Positions 8,044-18,800 of a stretch of 64,000 nt of DNA are shown one piece after another (the first letter of the stretch is position 1; each line of letters opens with the position of its first letter). The stretch covers positions 2,728,001-2,792,000 of the forward strand of contig NZ_JAVDXW010000001.1 of assembly GCF_031458135.1 (NCBI RefSeq), read 5' to 3'. A model generated the notes under the pieces. The model saw only the letters and a list, made by a program, of their open reading frames with translations, ran no database searches and had not been told where the DNA came from. Origin of the DNA: Haloactinomyces albus. Its GTDB lineage: Bacteria > Actinomycetota > Actinomycetes > Mycobacteriales > Pseudonocardiaceae. The position numbers and the translations under genes are program-made.

Positions 8044-9296
8044 TCCTGCATTCTTTCGGTCCGGGTTGCCGTGGGTTGCTGGACGCTGTGGTTCTGCGCC
8101 AAGTGGGGGTAGGCATGTGGCGGCTGTGGCGCGCGGTTGGCGAGCAGGATTGCGGCGCCGATAAGCGGCACGAGTGCGGCTGCGGCGGCGCTGAGCCAAG
8201 AGGTCGCCATGGTAAGGGGATACTGGAGAGTCAGGAAACCGACTGCCACCGCCGGACCTCCGGCACCGAGGTAGAACGCGACATACAGCGCGGAGCTGAT
8301 CGCCGCGCGTTTGTCCGCCGGTGCGGCCGCATCGATGGCAGCAGTAGCCCCGCCGTAGGCCAGTCCGTGCCCGGTCCCGGCTGTCACGGCCGCGATCACG
8401 GTGACAGGCACCGAGCCGCCACCGGTGAGCGCCAGGGCGCCGAGGCTGAGCAGGAGGGCACCGAGACCGGCGAGCTGCGCAAAGCACGCGCCGCAGCGGG
8501 CCACCAGCGGTTGGGACAGTACGGAACAGGCCAGTACGGCGCCGACGATGCCGCCGGTGATCGCCAGGTTGTTGATCTGGGCTGCTCGGCTGAGCACTGA
8601 TGGGATGAACGCCAGAAACAGGCCGGCTGCGGTCCAGGCGAGAAACCCGGTCGCCGCGGCGGTGGCAAACAGCAGTCGCATGCCGACCGGTATGTGCGGT
8701 CGCGTGGGCCGCCAGCGGCGCACGCGCGAGGCGGGGGCGGGCAGGGCGGACACGCGGTGCCACCCGACCGCCAGCAAGACCAGATGCACCAAGTACGGCA
8801 GCACCTGCGGTGCCGGCGCGTACTGCGCCAGCACGCCCGCAGCGATCGGACCTGCGGCGGTGCCGGCCACGAATGCCATGCTGGCCAGCACCGACGCCCG
8901 ACCTCGGTCCTTTGCGGAAGCATGCTTCGTGATCAACGCGGTCGCTGCTCCGGTGGCCGCACCCAGCGCCAGCCCCTGCGCGGCGCGGCCGGCCAGCAAC
9001 CATGCCGGACCGGCCGCGAGCGCGAAGCAGCCCGAGGCGAGCGCGGCCACCACCACACTGGTCCGCAGCACCGTTCTGGGGCCGAACGCATCCGAGGCCG
9101 GTCCGAACAGCAGCAGTGCGGGCGCGCTGACCAACGCGAATGTCGCATAGATCAGTGTCATCGTCAGGTCGCTGAACCCGAAAGCGTGCTGATAGCCCGG
9201 GTACAGCGGACTGGGCAGGTACGCCCCGACCGTGAGCACCACCAGCAGATATACCGCCGTGCGCACCTCGCGTGTGTAACCACTCCTCCGGCGCAC
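8040..9296 (-). CDS. Major facilitator superfamily transporter
   Basis: The protein is about 418 residues with roughly 12 hydrophobic segments. The first is VYLLVVLTVGAYLPSPLYPGYQ, followed by FGPASDAFGPRTVLR between helices 2 and 3, the canonical MFS loop-A position. Halves of about 200 residues are joined by a basic loop (ASRVRRWRPTRPHIP). It most resembles drug or small-molecule exporters in the cytoplasmic membrane. The start is uncertain: GTG at 9296 gives a basic cytoplasmic N-terminus, GTG at 9266 is also in frame, and neither has an ideal ribosome-binding site. Its stop overlaps the start of the oxidoreductase gene, so they form one operon, divergent from the LysR gene. Confidence 0.85.
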   Translation of the reverse strand: MRRRSGYTREVRTAVYLLVVLTVGAYLPSPLYPGYQHAFGFSDLTMTLIYATFALVSAPALLLFGPASDAFGPRTVLRTSVVVAALASGCFALAAGPAWLLAGRAAQGLALGAATGAATALITKHASAKDRGRASVLASMAFVAGTAAGPIAAGVLAQYAPAPQVLPYLVHLVLLAVGWHRVSALPAPASRVRRWRPTRPHIPVGMRLLFATAAATGFLAWTAAGLFLAFIPSVLSRAAQINNLAITGGIVGAVLACSVLSQPLVARCGACFAQLAGLGALLLSLGALALTGGGSVPVTVIAAVTAGTGHGLAYGGATAAIDAAAPADKRAAISSALYVAFYLGAGGPAVAVGFLTLQYPLTMATSWLSAAAAALVPLIGAAILLANRAPQPPHAYPHLAQNHSVQQPTATRTERMQE

Positions 9297-9425
9297 GTTC
9301 CGGTTGTGGGATACACCGGCACAACCATCGTCAAAGCTCCCCTTCAGCAACACGCTTCCAGCGTGTCGCCCACGACCGCTGAAGAGAAGCAAACGTTCAT
9401 ACACGAAACCGTGCAAAATGATTAC

Positions 9426-10364
9426 ATGATCGATCCGAAGCTGCGCGTGCTGCAGATGGTGGCCCACCACGGCACGGTGACCGCCGCCGCAGCGGCACTG
9501 CACTACACGCCCTCCGCGGTCTCGCACCAGTTGCGCCAACTGGCCGCCGAACTCGGCGTCGAGCTGGTGACCCAGTCCGGCCGCGGCATCCGGCTGACCG
9601 CTGCAGCGGCCACCGTGCTCCGCCATGCCGACATGCTGCAGGCCCAAGCCGAACGCGCACACGCCGAACTGGCCGCCGCCGCGGACGAACCCGGTGGCTC
9701 CTTCACGCTGTGCGGCTTCTCCACCGCCGCCACGCACCTACTACCCCCGGCTGCGGCAACTCTGCGGGACCGCTATCCCCAGCTGACCGTGCGAGTCATC
9801 GAAGCCGAACCCGCCCGCTGCTTCGACCTGCTGCTGGCCGGCGACGCCGATCTCGCACTACTGATCGCCACCGCCGACACCCCACCCACCTCGGACACCC
9901 GCTTCGACCAGCATCCCCTGCTGGACGATCCCCTCGACCTCGTTGTCCCCAGCGACCACCCGCTGACCACCCGCTCCACGGTCACCCTCGCCGACGCCGC
10001 CGACGAGCCATGGATCCTGGGCCGTCCCGGCAGCACTTACCACGAGCTGGTACTCATCGCCTGCATGGCTGCCGGATTCACCCCCAACATCGCCCACTAC
10101 GCCGACGAGTGGGACACCGGCACCGCCCTGGTCGCCCACAACTTCGGCATCATCCTCGTGCCCCGACTCGCCCGGCTACACGAAGACTGGCCCGTGGCAC
10201 GCATCCCCCTGCACGGCGACCCCGCGCCCGTCCGCCGCATCCTCGCCGCCACCCGCCTCGGCAGCCACGGCCACCCCGTGGTCACGACCGCCCTGACCAC
10301 CATCACCAGCACCGCCACAGCCCTGCATCCACCACCCCGGCAGCTCGAAGAGCAGGAAGAGTAA
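9426..10364 (+). CDS. LysR family transcriptional regulator
   Basis: The 312-residue protein has an N-terminal winged helix-turn-helix (residues about 1-60; HHGTVTAAAAALHYTPSAVSHQLRQLAAELG). A periplasmic-binding-protein-like effector domain follows (about 88-295). The start is the ATG at 9426 (MIDPKLRVLQMV), as the family alignment expects. It is divergent from the MFS-oxidoreductase operon across a 129-bp gap, the standard position of a LysR activator or repressor of that operon. The C-terminal end is proline- and glutamate-rich. The effector is unknown. Confidence 0.92.
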   Translation: MIDPKLRVLQMVAHHGTVTAAAAALHYTPSAVSHQLRQLAAELGVELVTQSGRGIRLTAAAATVLRHADMLQAQAERAHAELAAAADEPGGSFTLCGFSTAATHLLPPAAATLRDRYPQLTVRVIEAEPARCFDLLLAGDADLALLIATADTPPTSDTRFDQHPLLDDPLDLVVPSDHPLTTRSTVTLADAADEPWILGRPGSTYHELVLIACMAAGFTPNIAHYADEWDTGTALVAHNFGIILVPRLARLHEDWPVARIPLHGDPAPVRRILAATRLGSHGHPVVTTALTTITSTATALHPPPRQLEEQEE

Positions 10365-10524
10365 CCGGGAAACGCGACTTCCGGACTGATCAGCCTGTGC
10401 GCATGCGCTCCTGAAAAGTCCATCGACCAGGTATGGCCACAGACGGCGGTCATCGCGATTACCCGTTGCCGTTCCGGGGAAGGCAACCGGGGAGATGCAC
10501 ACGACGGCGCAGGGGGAGGTTGCG

Positions 10525-11286
<762 letters not shown>

Positions 11287-11547
11287 CCGGACTTTCCCGC
11301 GCAGGCGGCCCAGGATCCGGTTATGTGTGGTCTGCGCAACGCCACTGTCGGACCGCGGAAGAAAAACCGACTGCCTGCGTGTTGGCCGAGGCGATGATGC
11401 GACACGTACCTCTCCAGCGGCTGACGTACTGCACGTGCCTGCTCGCGCACGCGCTCCATCACGTCGACGACGGCTTCTGACGCGACCCTGCCCGCAACAG
11501 GAATGCTCAGGAACGCTTCGGAATCCGTTCGACGTGGAGGTTTTGTC

Positions 11548-12825
11548 GTGTCCGTGCTCGAGAACGCCCGGCACTCGGGTGCCGGGGAACCCGGGAAGAC
11601 CGGGGCTTCCGGGGCTTCCGCCGCCCCTGAACGCCCTCCGCAGGCACGACGCGTGCCGCTGGCCGTAGGTGCCGTCCTCGCTGTCGCGCTGGGTGGGTCC
11701 ACCGCTGTCGTCGGGGGCTGGCGGATGGCCGTGCTGTACGCGATCGGGTTGGCATTCGGCATCGTGCTCTTTCACGCCCGGTTCGGGTTCACCTCGGCGT
11801 GGCGGCAGCTCGTGGCCGTGGGGCAGGGACGCGCCTTGCGTGCGCACATGCTCATGCTCGCGGTCGCTTGTGCTCTGTTCGCTCCGCTGCTGGCTGCCGG
11901 TGTCGGTGTGGGAGTCGACCCCGAGGGCTATGTTTCACCGCTGGGCGTGAGTGTGGTGGTCGGTGCCTTCCTGTTCGGCCTGGGTATGCAGATCGGTGGC
12001 TCGTGCGCTTCCGGCACGCTGTACAACGTCGGTGGTGGGCAGACCGCGATCGTGTTCACCCTCGTCGGGTTCATCGTGGGTTCCGTGCTGGGGGCGTGGA
12101 ACTTCGCCTTCTGGACTTCCACGATGCCGAGCGGACCGGCGATCTCGCTCGCGCGGACACCGCTGGGATACGGCGGTGCGCTTGCCGTCTCGCTGGCGGT
12201 GCTGGGGCTGATCGCGGCCGTCACTCGCATCGTCGCCCGACGTAGGCAACCTCCGGAAGTCGGCCGTCCACCGGCCGTGCAGGGCTTCGCCCGGATCGTG
12301 CGCGGCTCCTGGCCGCTGTGGGTGGGTGCCATCGCGCTCGCCGGGTTGAACGCACTCACCCTGGTCTTCAAGGGCAGTCCGTGGGGAATCACCTCGGCAT
12401 TCGCACTGTGGGGGTCCAAGGCCGCCCAGGGACTCGGCGTGGATGTGTCGAGCTGGCCGTACTGGTCCACCCCGGGCAATGCCGAGACGCTGGCGAATCC
12501 CGTCCTCGCCCATGCGACCTCGGTGATGGATCTCGGCATCATCCTCGGCGCTCTCGTAGCGGCTGCCGCGGGCGGCTCCTTCGTCCTGCACCGCAGGGTG
12601 CCGCCGAAGATCATGCTCGGTGCGATCGTCGGCGGGATCCTGATGGGCTACGGCGCGCGCATCGCATACGGCTGCAACATCGGCGCGTATTTCGGTGGCA
12701 TCGCCTCGTTCAGCCTGCATGGCTGGCTGTGGGCGATCGTGGCGATCGCCGGGACGTACGCGGGTCTCAAGGCCCGGCCGCTGTTCGGCCTTGCCGTGCC
12801 GAAGCCCGGTGACTCCTCCTGCTGA
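11548..12825 (+). CDS. tsuA: YeeE/YedE family thiosulfate-type sulfur transporter
   Basis: The 425-residue polytopic membrane protein carries the conserved cysteine-containing loops of this family: GMQIGGSCASGTLYNVGGGQ (about 148-167) and RIAYGCNIGAYFGGIASFSLHGW near the C-terminus. These line the path for thiosulfate (or a related sulfur species) in characterised TsuA. The GTG at 11548 with TGGAGG 7 bp upstream is preferred over the ATG at 11503. The first 40 residues are a poorly conserved Gly/Ala/Pro-rich cytoplasmic tail. No TsuB/TusA-like partner gene is adjacent, unlike many yeeE loci, so the acceptor of the imported sulfur is not visible here. Confidence 0.9.
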   Translation: MSVLENARHSGAGEPGKTGASGASAAPERPPQARRVPLAVGAVLAVALGGSTAVVGGWRMAVLYAIGLAFGIVLFHARFGFTSAWRQLVAVGQGRALRAHMLMLAVACALFAPLLAAGVGVGVDPEGYVSPLGVSVVVGAFLFGLGMQIGGSCASGTLYNVGGGQTAIVFTLVGFIVGSVLGAWNFAFWTSTMPSGPAISLARTPLGYGGALAVSLAVLGLIAAVTRIVARRRQPPEVGRPPAVQGFARIVRGSWPLWVGAIALAGLNALTLVFKGSPWGITSAFALWGSKAAQGLGVDVSSWPYWSTPGNAETLANPVLAHATSVMDLGIILGALVAAAAGGSFVLHRRVPPKIMLGAIVGGILMGYGARIAYGCNIGAYFGGIASFSLHGWLWAIVAIAGTYAGLKARPLFGLAVPKPGDSSC

Positions 12826-12899
12826 TCGCCGTTCGCACAGGCTCGACCGGTTGCGCTGCTGCGGCCTCTCCGCCTGTGCTGTGCGTGTCCCGATATGAC

Positions 12900-12941
12900 C
12901 ATGCCCGCTTCCCGGGCCGCTCGGCTCGGGAAGCGGGCATG
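12900..12941. terminator. Perfect 15-bp hairpin between convergent genes
   Basis: The arms 12900-12914 and 12927-12941 are exact reverse complements with a 12-nt loop. It lies between the ends of the yeeE-type gene and the convergent acetate permease gene and can act for both. Confidence 0.75.
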
Positions 12942-12971
12942 GTGGTGCCGTGTGTGGTTCCGCGGCCGGGG

Positions 12972-14579
12972 TCAGCCCGTACGTGCTCCGATGCCGGTGA
13001 GCGAGCGGACCTCCATCTCCGCCTGCCGCTCCTCGTCCACGGGCTCCCGCTCGAAGAACGTGCCGATGAAGCCGCACAGGAACGACAGCGGGATGGAAAC
13101 GATGCCGGGGTTGCTCAGCGGGAACAGTGCGAAATCCACCCAGGGCAGCATCGAATCCGATTCACCGGAGACCACGGGCGAGAACAGAACCAGGACCAGG
13201 CAGGAACCCAGGCCGCTGTACATGCCCCACAGCGTGCCCGTGGTGTTGAACCTCCGCCAGAACATCGTATACACCAATGTGGACAGATTCGCCGAGGCCG
13301 CGAACGCGAAGGCCAGGCCCACGAGGAAGGCGATGTTCTGCCCGCTGGCGAGGATGCCACCGAGGATCGAGACGCCACCGAGCACCAGTGCCGTCTGACG
13401 GGCCACGCGGACCTCGGCCCCCGGATCGGTGTTGTCCTGCTTGAGCACGTTCGCGTAGAGATCGTGGGCGAATGAGGCGGAGGCAGTCAGCGTGAGACCC
13501 GCCACAACGGCGAGGATCGTGGCGAATGCCACAGCCGCCACGACGCCGAGCAGGAACGTGCCGCCGATCTCGTAGGCAAGCAACGGTGCGGCCGAGTTCT
13601 CCCCGCCGGGCGCGTTGAGGATCGCCTCACTGCCGACCAGGGCGGCCGCGCCGTAACCGATGACCAGTGTGCACAAGTAGAACAGGCTCATCAGCCAGGT
13701 CGCCCACACCACCGAGCGGCGAGCCTCACGGGAACTGGGCACCGTGTAGAAGCGCATCAGCACGTGCGGGAGTCCGGCGACACCGAGGACCAGTGCCAGC
13801 GACAGGGATACGAAGTCGAGTTTGGTCAGCGCGTTCTCGCCGTACTGGGCGCCCGGTGCGAACATCGCCGACCCGAGCGGATTGTTGGCCGCGGCCTGTT
13901 CCAGTAGCGAACTGAAGCTGAATCCGAACTTGCCGATCAGGAACAGGGTGATCAGGCCGACGGACACGAACAGCATGGCGGCCTTGACGATCTGCACCCA
14001 CGTGGTGCCCTTCATGCCACCGACCAGCACGTACAGGACCATGACGATGCCCACGGCGGCGATCACCAGCGCTTGGCCCCAGGCACTGTGGACGTCGAGC
14101 AACAGCGCGACCAGCGCACCCGCGCCCGCCATCTGCGCGATCATGTAGAAGACCGTGATCATGATGGTGGACACGGCGGCAGCCGCACGGACCGGGCGCT
14201 GACGCATCCGGAAGCTCAGCACGTCGCCCATCGTGAAACGCCCGGTGTTACGGAGTCGTTCGGCGACCAGCAGCAGATTCACCAGCCAGGCCACCAGGAA
14301 TCCGATGGAGTACAGGAAGCCGTCGTAGCCGTGCACGGCGATCGCGCCCGCGATGCCGAGAAACGATGCCGCGGACAGGAAGTCGCCGGACAGTGCGATG
14401 CCGTTCTGTGCGCCGCTGAAGGCGCTGCCCGCGGCGAAGTAGTCACTCGAGGTGGCTCGGCTGCTGGCGAAGTAGACGATGAGCAGGGTCACGACGATCA
14501 GGCCGACGAAGATGGCCGTATTGATCAGTGGGCTGCTGCCTGCCAGAGTCGTGCTCTGATCCGTCTGCGCGAGGTTCAT
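12972..14579 (-). CDS. actP: Sodium:solute symporter, acetate/monocarboxylate permease ActP-like
   Basis: The 535-residue protein of about 13 transmembrane helices belongs to the SSS family. The segment FASSRATSSDYFAAGSAFSGAQNGIALSGD, split here as SSDYFAAGS and QNGIALSGDFLSAASFLGI, is the signature of ActP-type permeases; RFTMGDVLSFRMR and GLPHVLMRFYTV also match. It should import acetate or other short carboxylates with a cation. The ATG at 14579 overlaps the stop of the DUF485 gene (ATGA), so the two are translationally coupled, as in E. coli yjcH-actP. A longer in-frame upstream extension is only read-through of the DUF485 region. Confidence 0.93.
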   Translation of the reverse strand: MNLAQTDQSTTLAGSSPLINTAIFVGLIVVTLLIVYFASSRATSSDYFAAGSAFSGAQNGIALSGDFLSAASFLGIAGAIAVHGYDGFLYSIGFLVAWLVNLLLVAERLRNTGRFTMGDVLSFRMRQRPVRAAAAVSTIMITVFYMIAQMAGAGALVALLLDVHSAWGQALVIAAVGIVMVLYVLVGGMKGTTWVQIVKAAMLFVSVGLITLFLIGKFGFSFSSLLEQAAANNPLGSAMFAPGAQYGENALTKLDFVSLSLALVLGVAGLPHVLMRFYTVPSSREARRSVVWATWLMSLFYLCTLVIGYGAAALVGSEAILNAPGGENSAAPLLAYEIGGTFLLGVVAAVAFATILAVVAGLTLTASASFAHDLYANVLKQDNTDPGAEVRVARQTALVLGGVSILGGILASGQNIAFLVGLAFAFAASANLSTLVYTMFWRRFNTTGTLWGMYSGLGSCLVLVLFSPVVSGESDSMLPWVDFALFPLSNPGIVSIPLSFLCGFIGTFFEREPVDEERQAEMEVRSLTGIGARTG

Positions 14580-14996
14580 TGCTGTGCGTCCTCCACGTTC
14601 TGCCGGATCTCGTCCACCGTCGGGTCGATCCGGCGGCCGGCGAACCGGACGTAAAGCGTGGTGATGATCACGGTGGTCACGAACTGGAGGACACCCAGCA
14701 GTAGTCCGACGTTGACCTTGCCGAACACGGGTTCGGCCATGAAGTCGTGCGCGTAGGCGGCGAGGAAAACGTAACCGAGGTACCAAGCCAGAAACAGCGC
14801 GGTCATCGGGAACACGAACCATTTGACCCGGCGGCGGAGCCGGACGAATTCCTCGGACTGCCGGATGGCGACGAAATCGGGACCGGTGGTTCCCCGGCGG
14901 GCTGCGCTCTTGTCGATTCCACCGAAGGACGCCGGTGCGTTTCCGGTCCGCTCCGCGGATCGCGCGCGCAAGGGGGGCGGCGTTGCGTTGGTCATG
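14576..14996 (-). CDS. DUF485 domain small membrane protein paired with ActP
   Basis: The product is 139 residues. The C-terminal half carries the DUF485 pattern: EEFVRLRRRVKWFVFPMTALFLAWYLGYV, split as RLRRRVKWFVFP and LAWYLGYVFLAAYA, then a second helix GLLLGVLQFVTTVIITTLYVRFA. The first 50 residues are a basic cytoplasmic tail. The partner role with ActP-type permeases is known from gene pairing, but the mechanism is not. The ATG at 14996 is chosen because the DUF485 core and a GGAAGGATGC site follow this start; the upstream frame has no coding bias. It is first in the operon. Confidence 0.88.
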
Positions 14997-15000
14997 CATC

Positions 15001-15815
15001 CTTCCAGGAAGTTCAGGACAGGAGTCCGCGAACTATGCGGGTGAACTCGATTCACTTCGAGAGTGAACGGATCGCAACGGTTGTATGCCGAACCGGTGCC
15101 GAGATGATCCGCAAACTGCGAGACAGCCGCATCGGCGAAAACCATACTAGGAGACAATCGGACCCGTGGTACGGGGATCCGGCAGTCGGTTCGGATCGGT
15201 TGTGTTTCATGGTGCGGGCCCCGGCGGTGTCGGCGTTCTCGCCGGATATGTCCGTCAGAGTGCTCCCGCAGGTCAGAGGCCATTACCGTTCGGTACCACA
15301 AGTCATTTCGAACTCGACATGCAGCCCGGTTTTCAGGGCTGTCCGAATCGACTAGAGTCCGCCGGTTCGGCGTTTTCCATTTTGCTCGAAGGGCTCGTCA
15401 CGACCGTGTGCGGGGGATCGTCACTTTCCGTGCCGATCTCTTTGGCGCGCGGTGATCGACGCTCGACCGTTTCTTTCTGCGGCACGGCCCCGCGATCGAT
15501 TACCGGGCGCAAGCACCTATACTCAGGTTCGGCCCACGGGGATCGCGACACGCGTGGGAAATGACCGGTGAAGCGAGCCCGCTGGTGCGCGGCACCGGCA
15601 ACACAGAGTATTGCGAGATCCGGGCCGCGCCGAAAATAATGAACGCCCGGCGGCGGAATCATCTCCCGGCAAACCGGACCTGTCGGACCGGTAATCCGGA
15701 CTGGTCATCGCCGTGACAGAGTGCCCAAGCGCTGTTCTCCTACGATTTGTTCGCTCGGAAGGGACTGCACCGTGACAGAGCACGACGCACGACAGCTCGG
15801 GTTTCGGGAGACCTC
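15001..15815. other. Long intergenic region between the acetate-permease operon and the conservon
   Basis: About 800 bp lie between two divergent operons. Short open frames exist, but none shows the strong GC-third-position bias of neighbouring genes or a recognisable motif. A small 6-bp-stem hairpin lies near 15320-15340. The region must hold the promoters of both operons; no confident -35/-10 pair was identified. Confidence 0.55.
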
Positions 15816-18800
15816 GTGACAGGGACGGAACGAGCCACGGCTTCGGAATCGGGGCGCCGCACGTCCCGGCGAGGTGCGATCGCGCAGTGGCGCAACTGGA
15901 GGATCCCGGTCAAGCTGGCCGCGGTGGTGCTGGTGCCCGTGGTCTTCGCGCTGACACTCGGTGTTTTCCAGATCCGGGATCAGGTGCAGCGCGCGGAAAG
16001 CTACGAGGAAATCGGCAGCATGCTCAGTGCACGCGACCGCATTCAGCCACTGCTCACCGGCCTGCAGGAGGAACGCACACTCGCGGCGGCGTTTCTGTCC
16101 GGCTCCGGTGATCTCAAGGCTCTGCGGGCCAAGGCCGCTGCCGTCACCAAGGCCGTCTCGCACGCACCCGAAGTGCTCGAGACGGTCGGCGAGTTCAGTC
16201 CCACGGCTGCGAGCCAGTTCGGGGAGTTGCAAAAGCAACTCGGTCAGCTGAAGAAGCTGCGCAAGCAGGTGTTCACCCGCTCGATCGGTCCGGTCGCCGC
16301 AGTGCAGGCCTACAGCGACATGGTCGGGGCACTGCTGGGGCTGGAACGCTCGGTGATCAGTGATCTCGGCGATCCGGAAGTGTACGGCCCGGTCAATGCG
16401 CTGCACGAACTCTCCACCGCCGAGGATGAGATCCGGATCCAGCAGGCCTTGATCGGCACCGCGCTGGCGCAGGACAATTTCAGTCCGGCCCTGCTGGATG
16501 CGGTCAACGACTCACGTGCTCGACTGACTTCCCGGCTCGCCGAATTCCGGGCGGCCGCCGACCCTCAGCAGCAGCGGAATTACCAGCGTACGGTGGAGGT
16601 TCCTGCGGCCGCCCCCCGTGAGCAGTCCCTGGACAACATCCTGCAACTCGCCTCGTCCGGCGATACCGAGGACATCACGCTGACGGTGTCGGAGTGGAAC
16701 GCGCAGTCCCGAGCGCTCACTTCGCGGACGACCCAGGTCCGTACGGGCCTGTCCCAGCATCTGCAGCAGGTCGCCTCCGGACTCTACGAGGACGCCAGTG
16801 ACCGGGCGGGCTTCATCACGGTGCTCCTGTCCGCGGCTCTGATGCTCGCGGTGGTGATCATCTACGCCATTTCCAGAAACCTGCTCGGTTCGCTGGCCAC
16901 GCTGCGCCGCAGTGCGCTCGACGCGGCCCAGTACCAACTCCCCGAGGCGGTGTCCCGGGTCCGGCAGGGCGAGCAGACCGAGAACTCGGTTACCGAGGTT
17001 CCGGTGTCGACGACGGAGGAGATCGGACAGGTCGCGCGAGCCTTCGACGAGGTGAACCGGCAGGCGCTGTACCTCGCGGCCGAGCAGGCGAGCCTGCGGC
17101 GCGGCTACAGCGACTCGTTCATCAACGTCTCCCGGCGGAGCCAGAGCCTGCTCGAACGGCAGTTGCGGCTGTTCGAGCAGCTGGAGCAGGACGAGGACGA
17201 TCCCGACCAGCTCGCCACGTTGTTCCGGCTGGACCACCTGGCCACCCGAATGCGGCGCAACAACGAGAACCTGATGGTGCTGTCGGGCAACGACCTCGCT
17301 CGCCGCTTCAACCAGCCCGCGCCGGTGGCCGACGTGCTGCGCGCCGCGGTCTCGGAGATCGAGCACTACCCGCGGGTGGTCGTGCAGTCTCCGCCGCCGG
17401 CTCGGCTGGTCGGCTACGCGGGCAGTGATCTCGTGCGGTTGATGGCCGAGCTGTTCGACAATGCCGCGAACTTCTCGGCTCCGAGCACATCGGTGACCGT
17501 GTCCAGTTACCAGGCAGGTGACGGCTCGATCACCATCGACGTGCTGGACCACGGTATCGGCATGGACGATCGGGAACTGGCCGAGGCCAACGCGCTGCTG
17601 GCTTCCTCGGAGGAGCCGGACATGTCGACCTCCCGCCGCCTGGGGATGCTGGTGGTCAACAAGTTGGCATCCCGACACGGGATCACGGTCCGGATGCACG
17701 GCGGTGAGGACTTCGACGGTGTCCGTGCCAGCGTGCTGGTCCCGGCGGAGTTGGTGATCTCCTCGGGGACCAATACCAAGCTACCGACGTCGGATCCCTC
17801 GCCGTCTCAGTCGGGACTCCAGCCCCCGGGATCTCAACCGTCCGCCCCACAGCCGCCCCCTCGGGGGTCGGCTCCGCATATCTCCGATCCTCCACCGGCG
17901 GATTCTCCGTCAGCGGTATCCGGGCAGTCGCTGTTCGAGCAGAATTCCGGCCAACCGCTCCCGGACCGGTCACCGCGCGAGCCACGTCGCAACGGTGCGG
18001 TACAGCACGACACGACGAGCTCGCGCAACAACGGATCGGCCCGTAGGCAGGTCCTCGAAGGGGGACTGCCCCAGCGCAAGCCCGGTGGGGAGTTCGCCGG
18101 TGAGGCTCAGCCCCCGTTCGGTCCCGATGCGGTGTCGTCGCATTCCTGGCCGTCCGAACCCGCACCCGCGGAGCATGCGCCTGCGGAGCAGACGTTTGCG
18201 GAATCGATGTTCACGGACTCCGCGCCGGTGGAACCTGTACCGGTGGAACCTGTGCAGGAGGAACCCGTGCGCGGTCTGTTCGAGCCGCCGCCGAAGCAGG
18301 GTGATGCCGAGGAATGGTCCGCTCCTGCGGTCGAGCAGCCCATCGGGCAGTTCGACTCGACCGAGTTGCCGCAGCCGCGGCACTCGTACGAGCAGGACCT
18401 CGGTCCGGAAACGCAGGAGATGCCTCCGAGCTTCGCCGAAATGGCGACACAGTGGTTCCAGCCGTCTCGGGAGGATGCCTACTACCAGGCCGAGGCGCAG
18501 CGGCAGCAAGTCGAGGATCACCACTGGCCCTCCAGCGAGGACTCCGTGCAGTCGGAGCCTGCGACCCCGGAACCAGCGCCGCGCGATACGGGACGGCGGC
18601 AGCGGTCGGGAATCGGCAGTGGTGCCGCGGCCTGGAACTTCGAAACCGACCAGGCTCAGCAACAGGCCGATGCCATTGCCCATCCCGAACCCGCGAGTTA
18701 CACCTCTTCCGGCCTGCCGCGCAGGACACCGCGAAACCAGCTCGCGTCCGGGGCCACCACGGTAGGAAAAACCGAGGCGAACACTCGCTCCGAGACCCGG

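Noticed and set aside
8040-9737. Extension of the MFS gene to an upstream start at 9737
   Set aside because: The added part overlaps the divergent LysR gene in antisense and has no transporter character.
15166-15564. A 132-codon frame in the long gap before the conservon
   Set aside because: Weak third-position GC, no ribosome-binding site and no recognisable motif.
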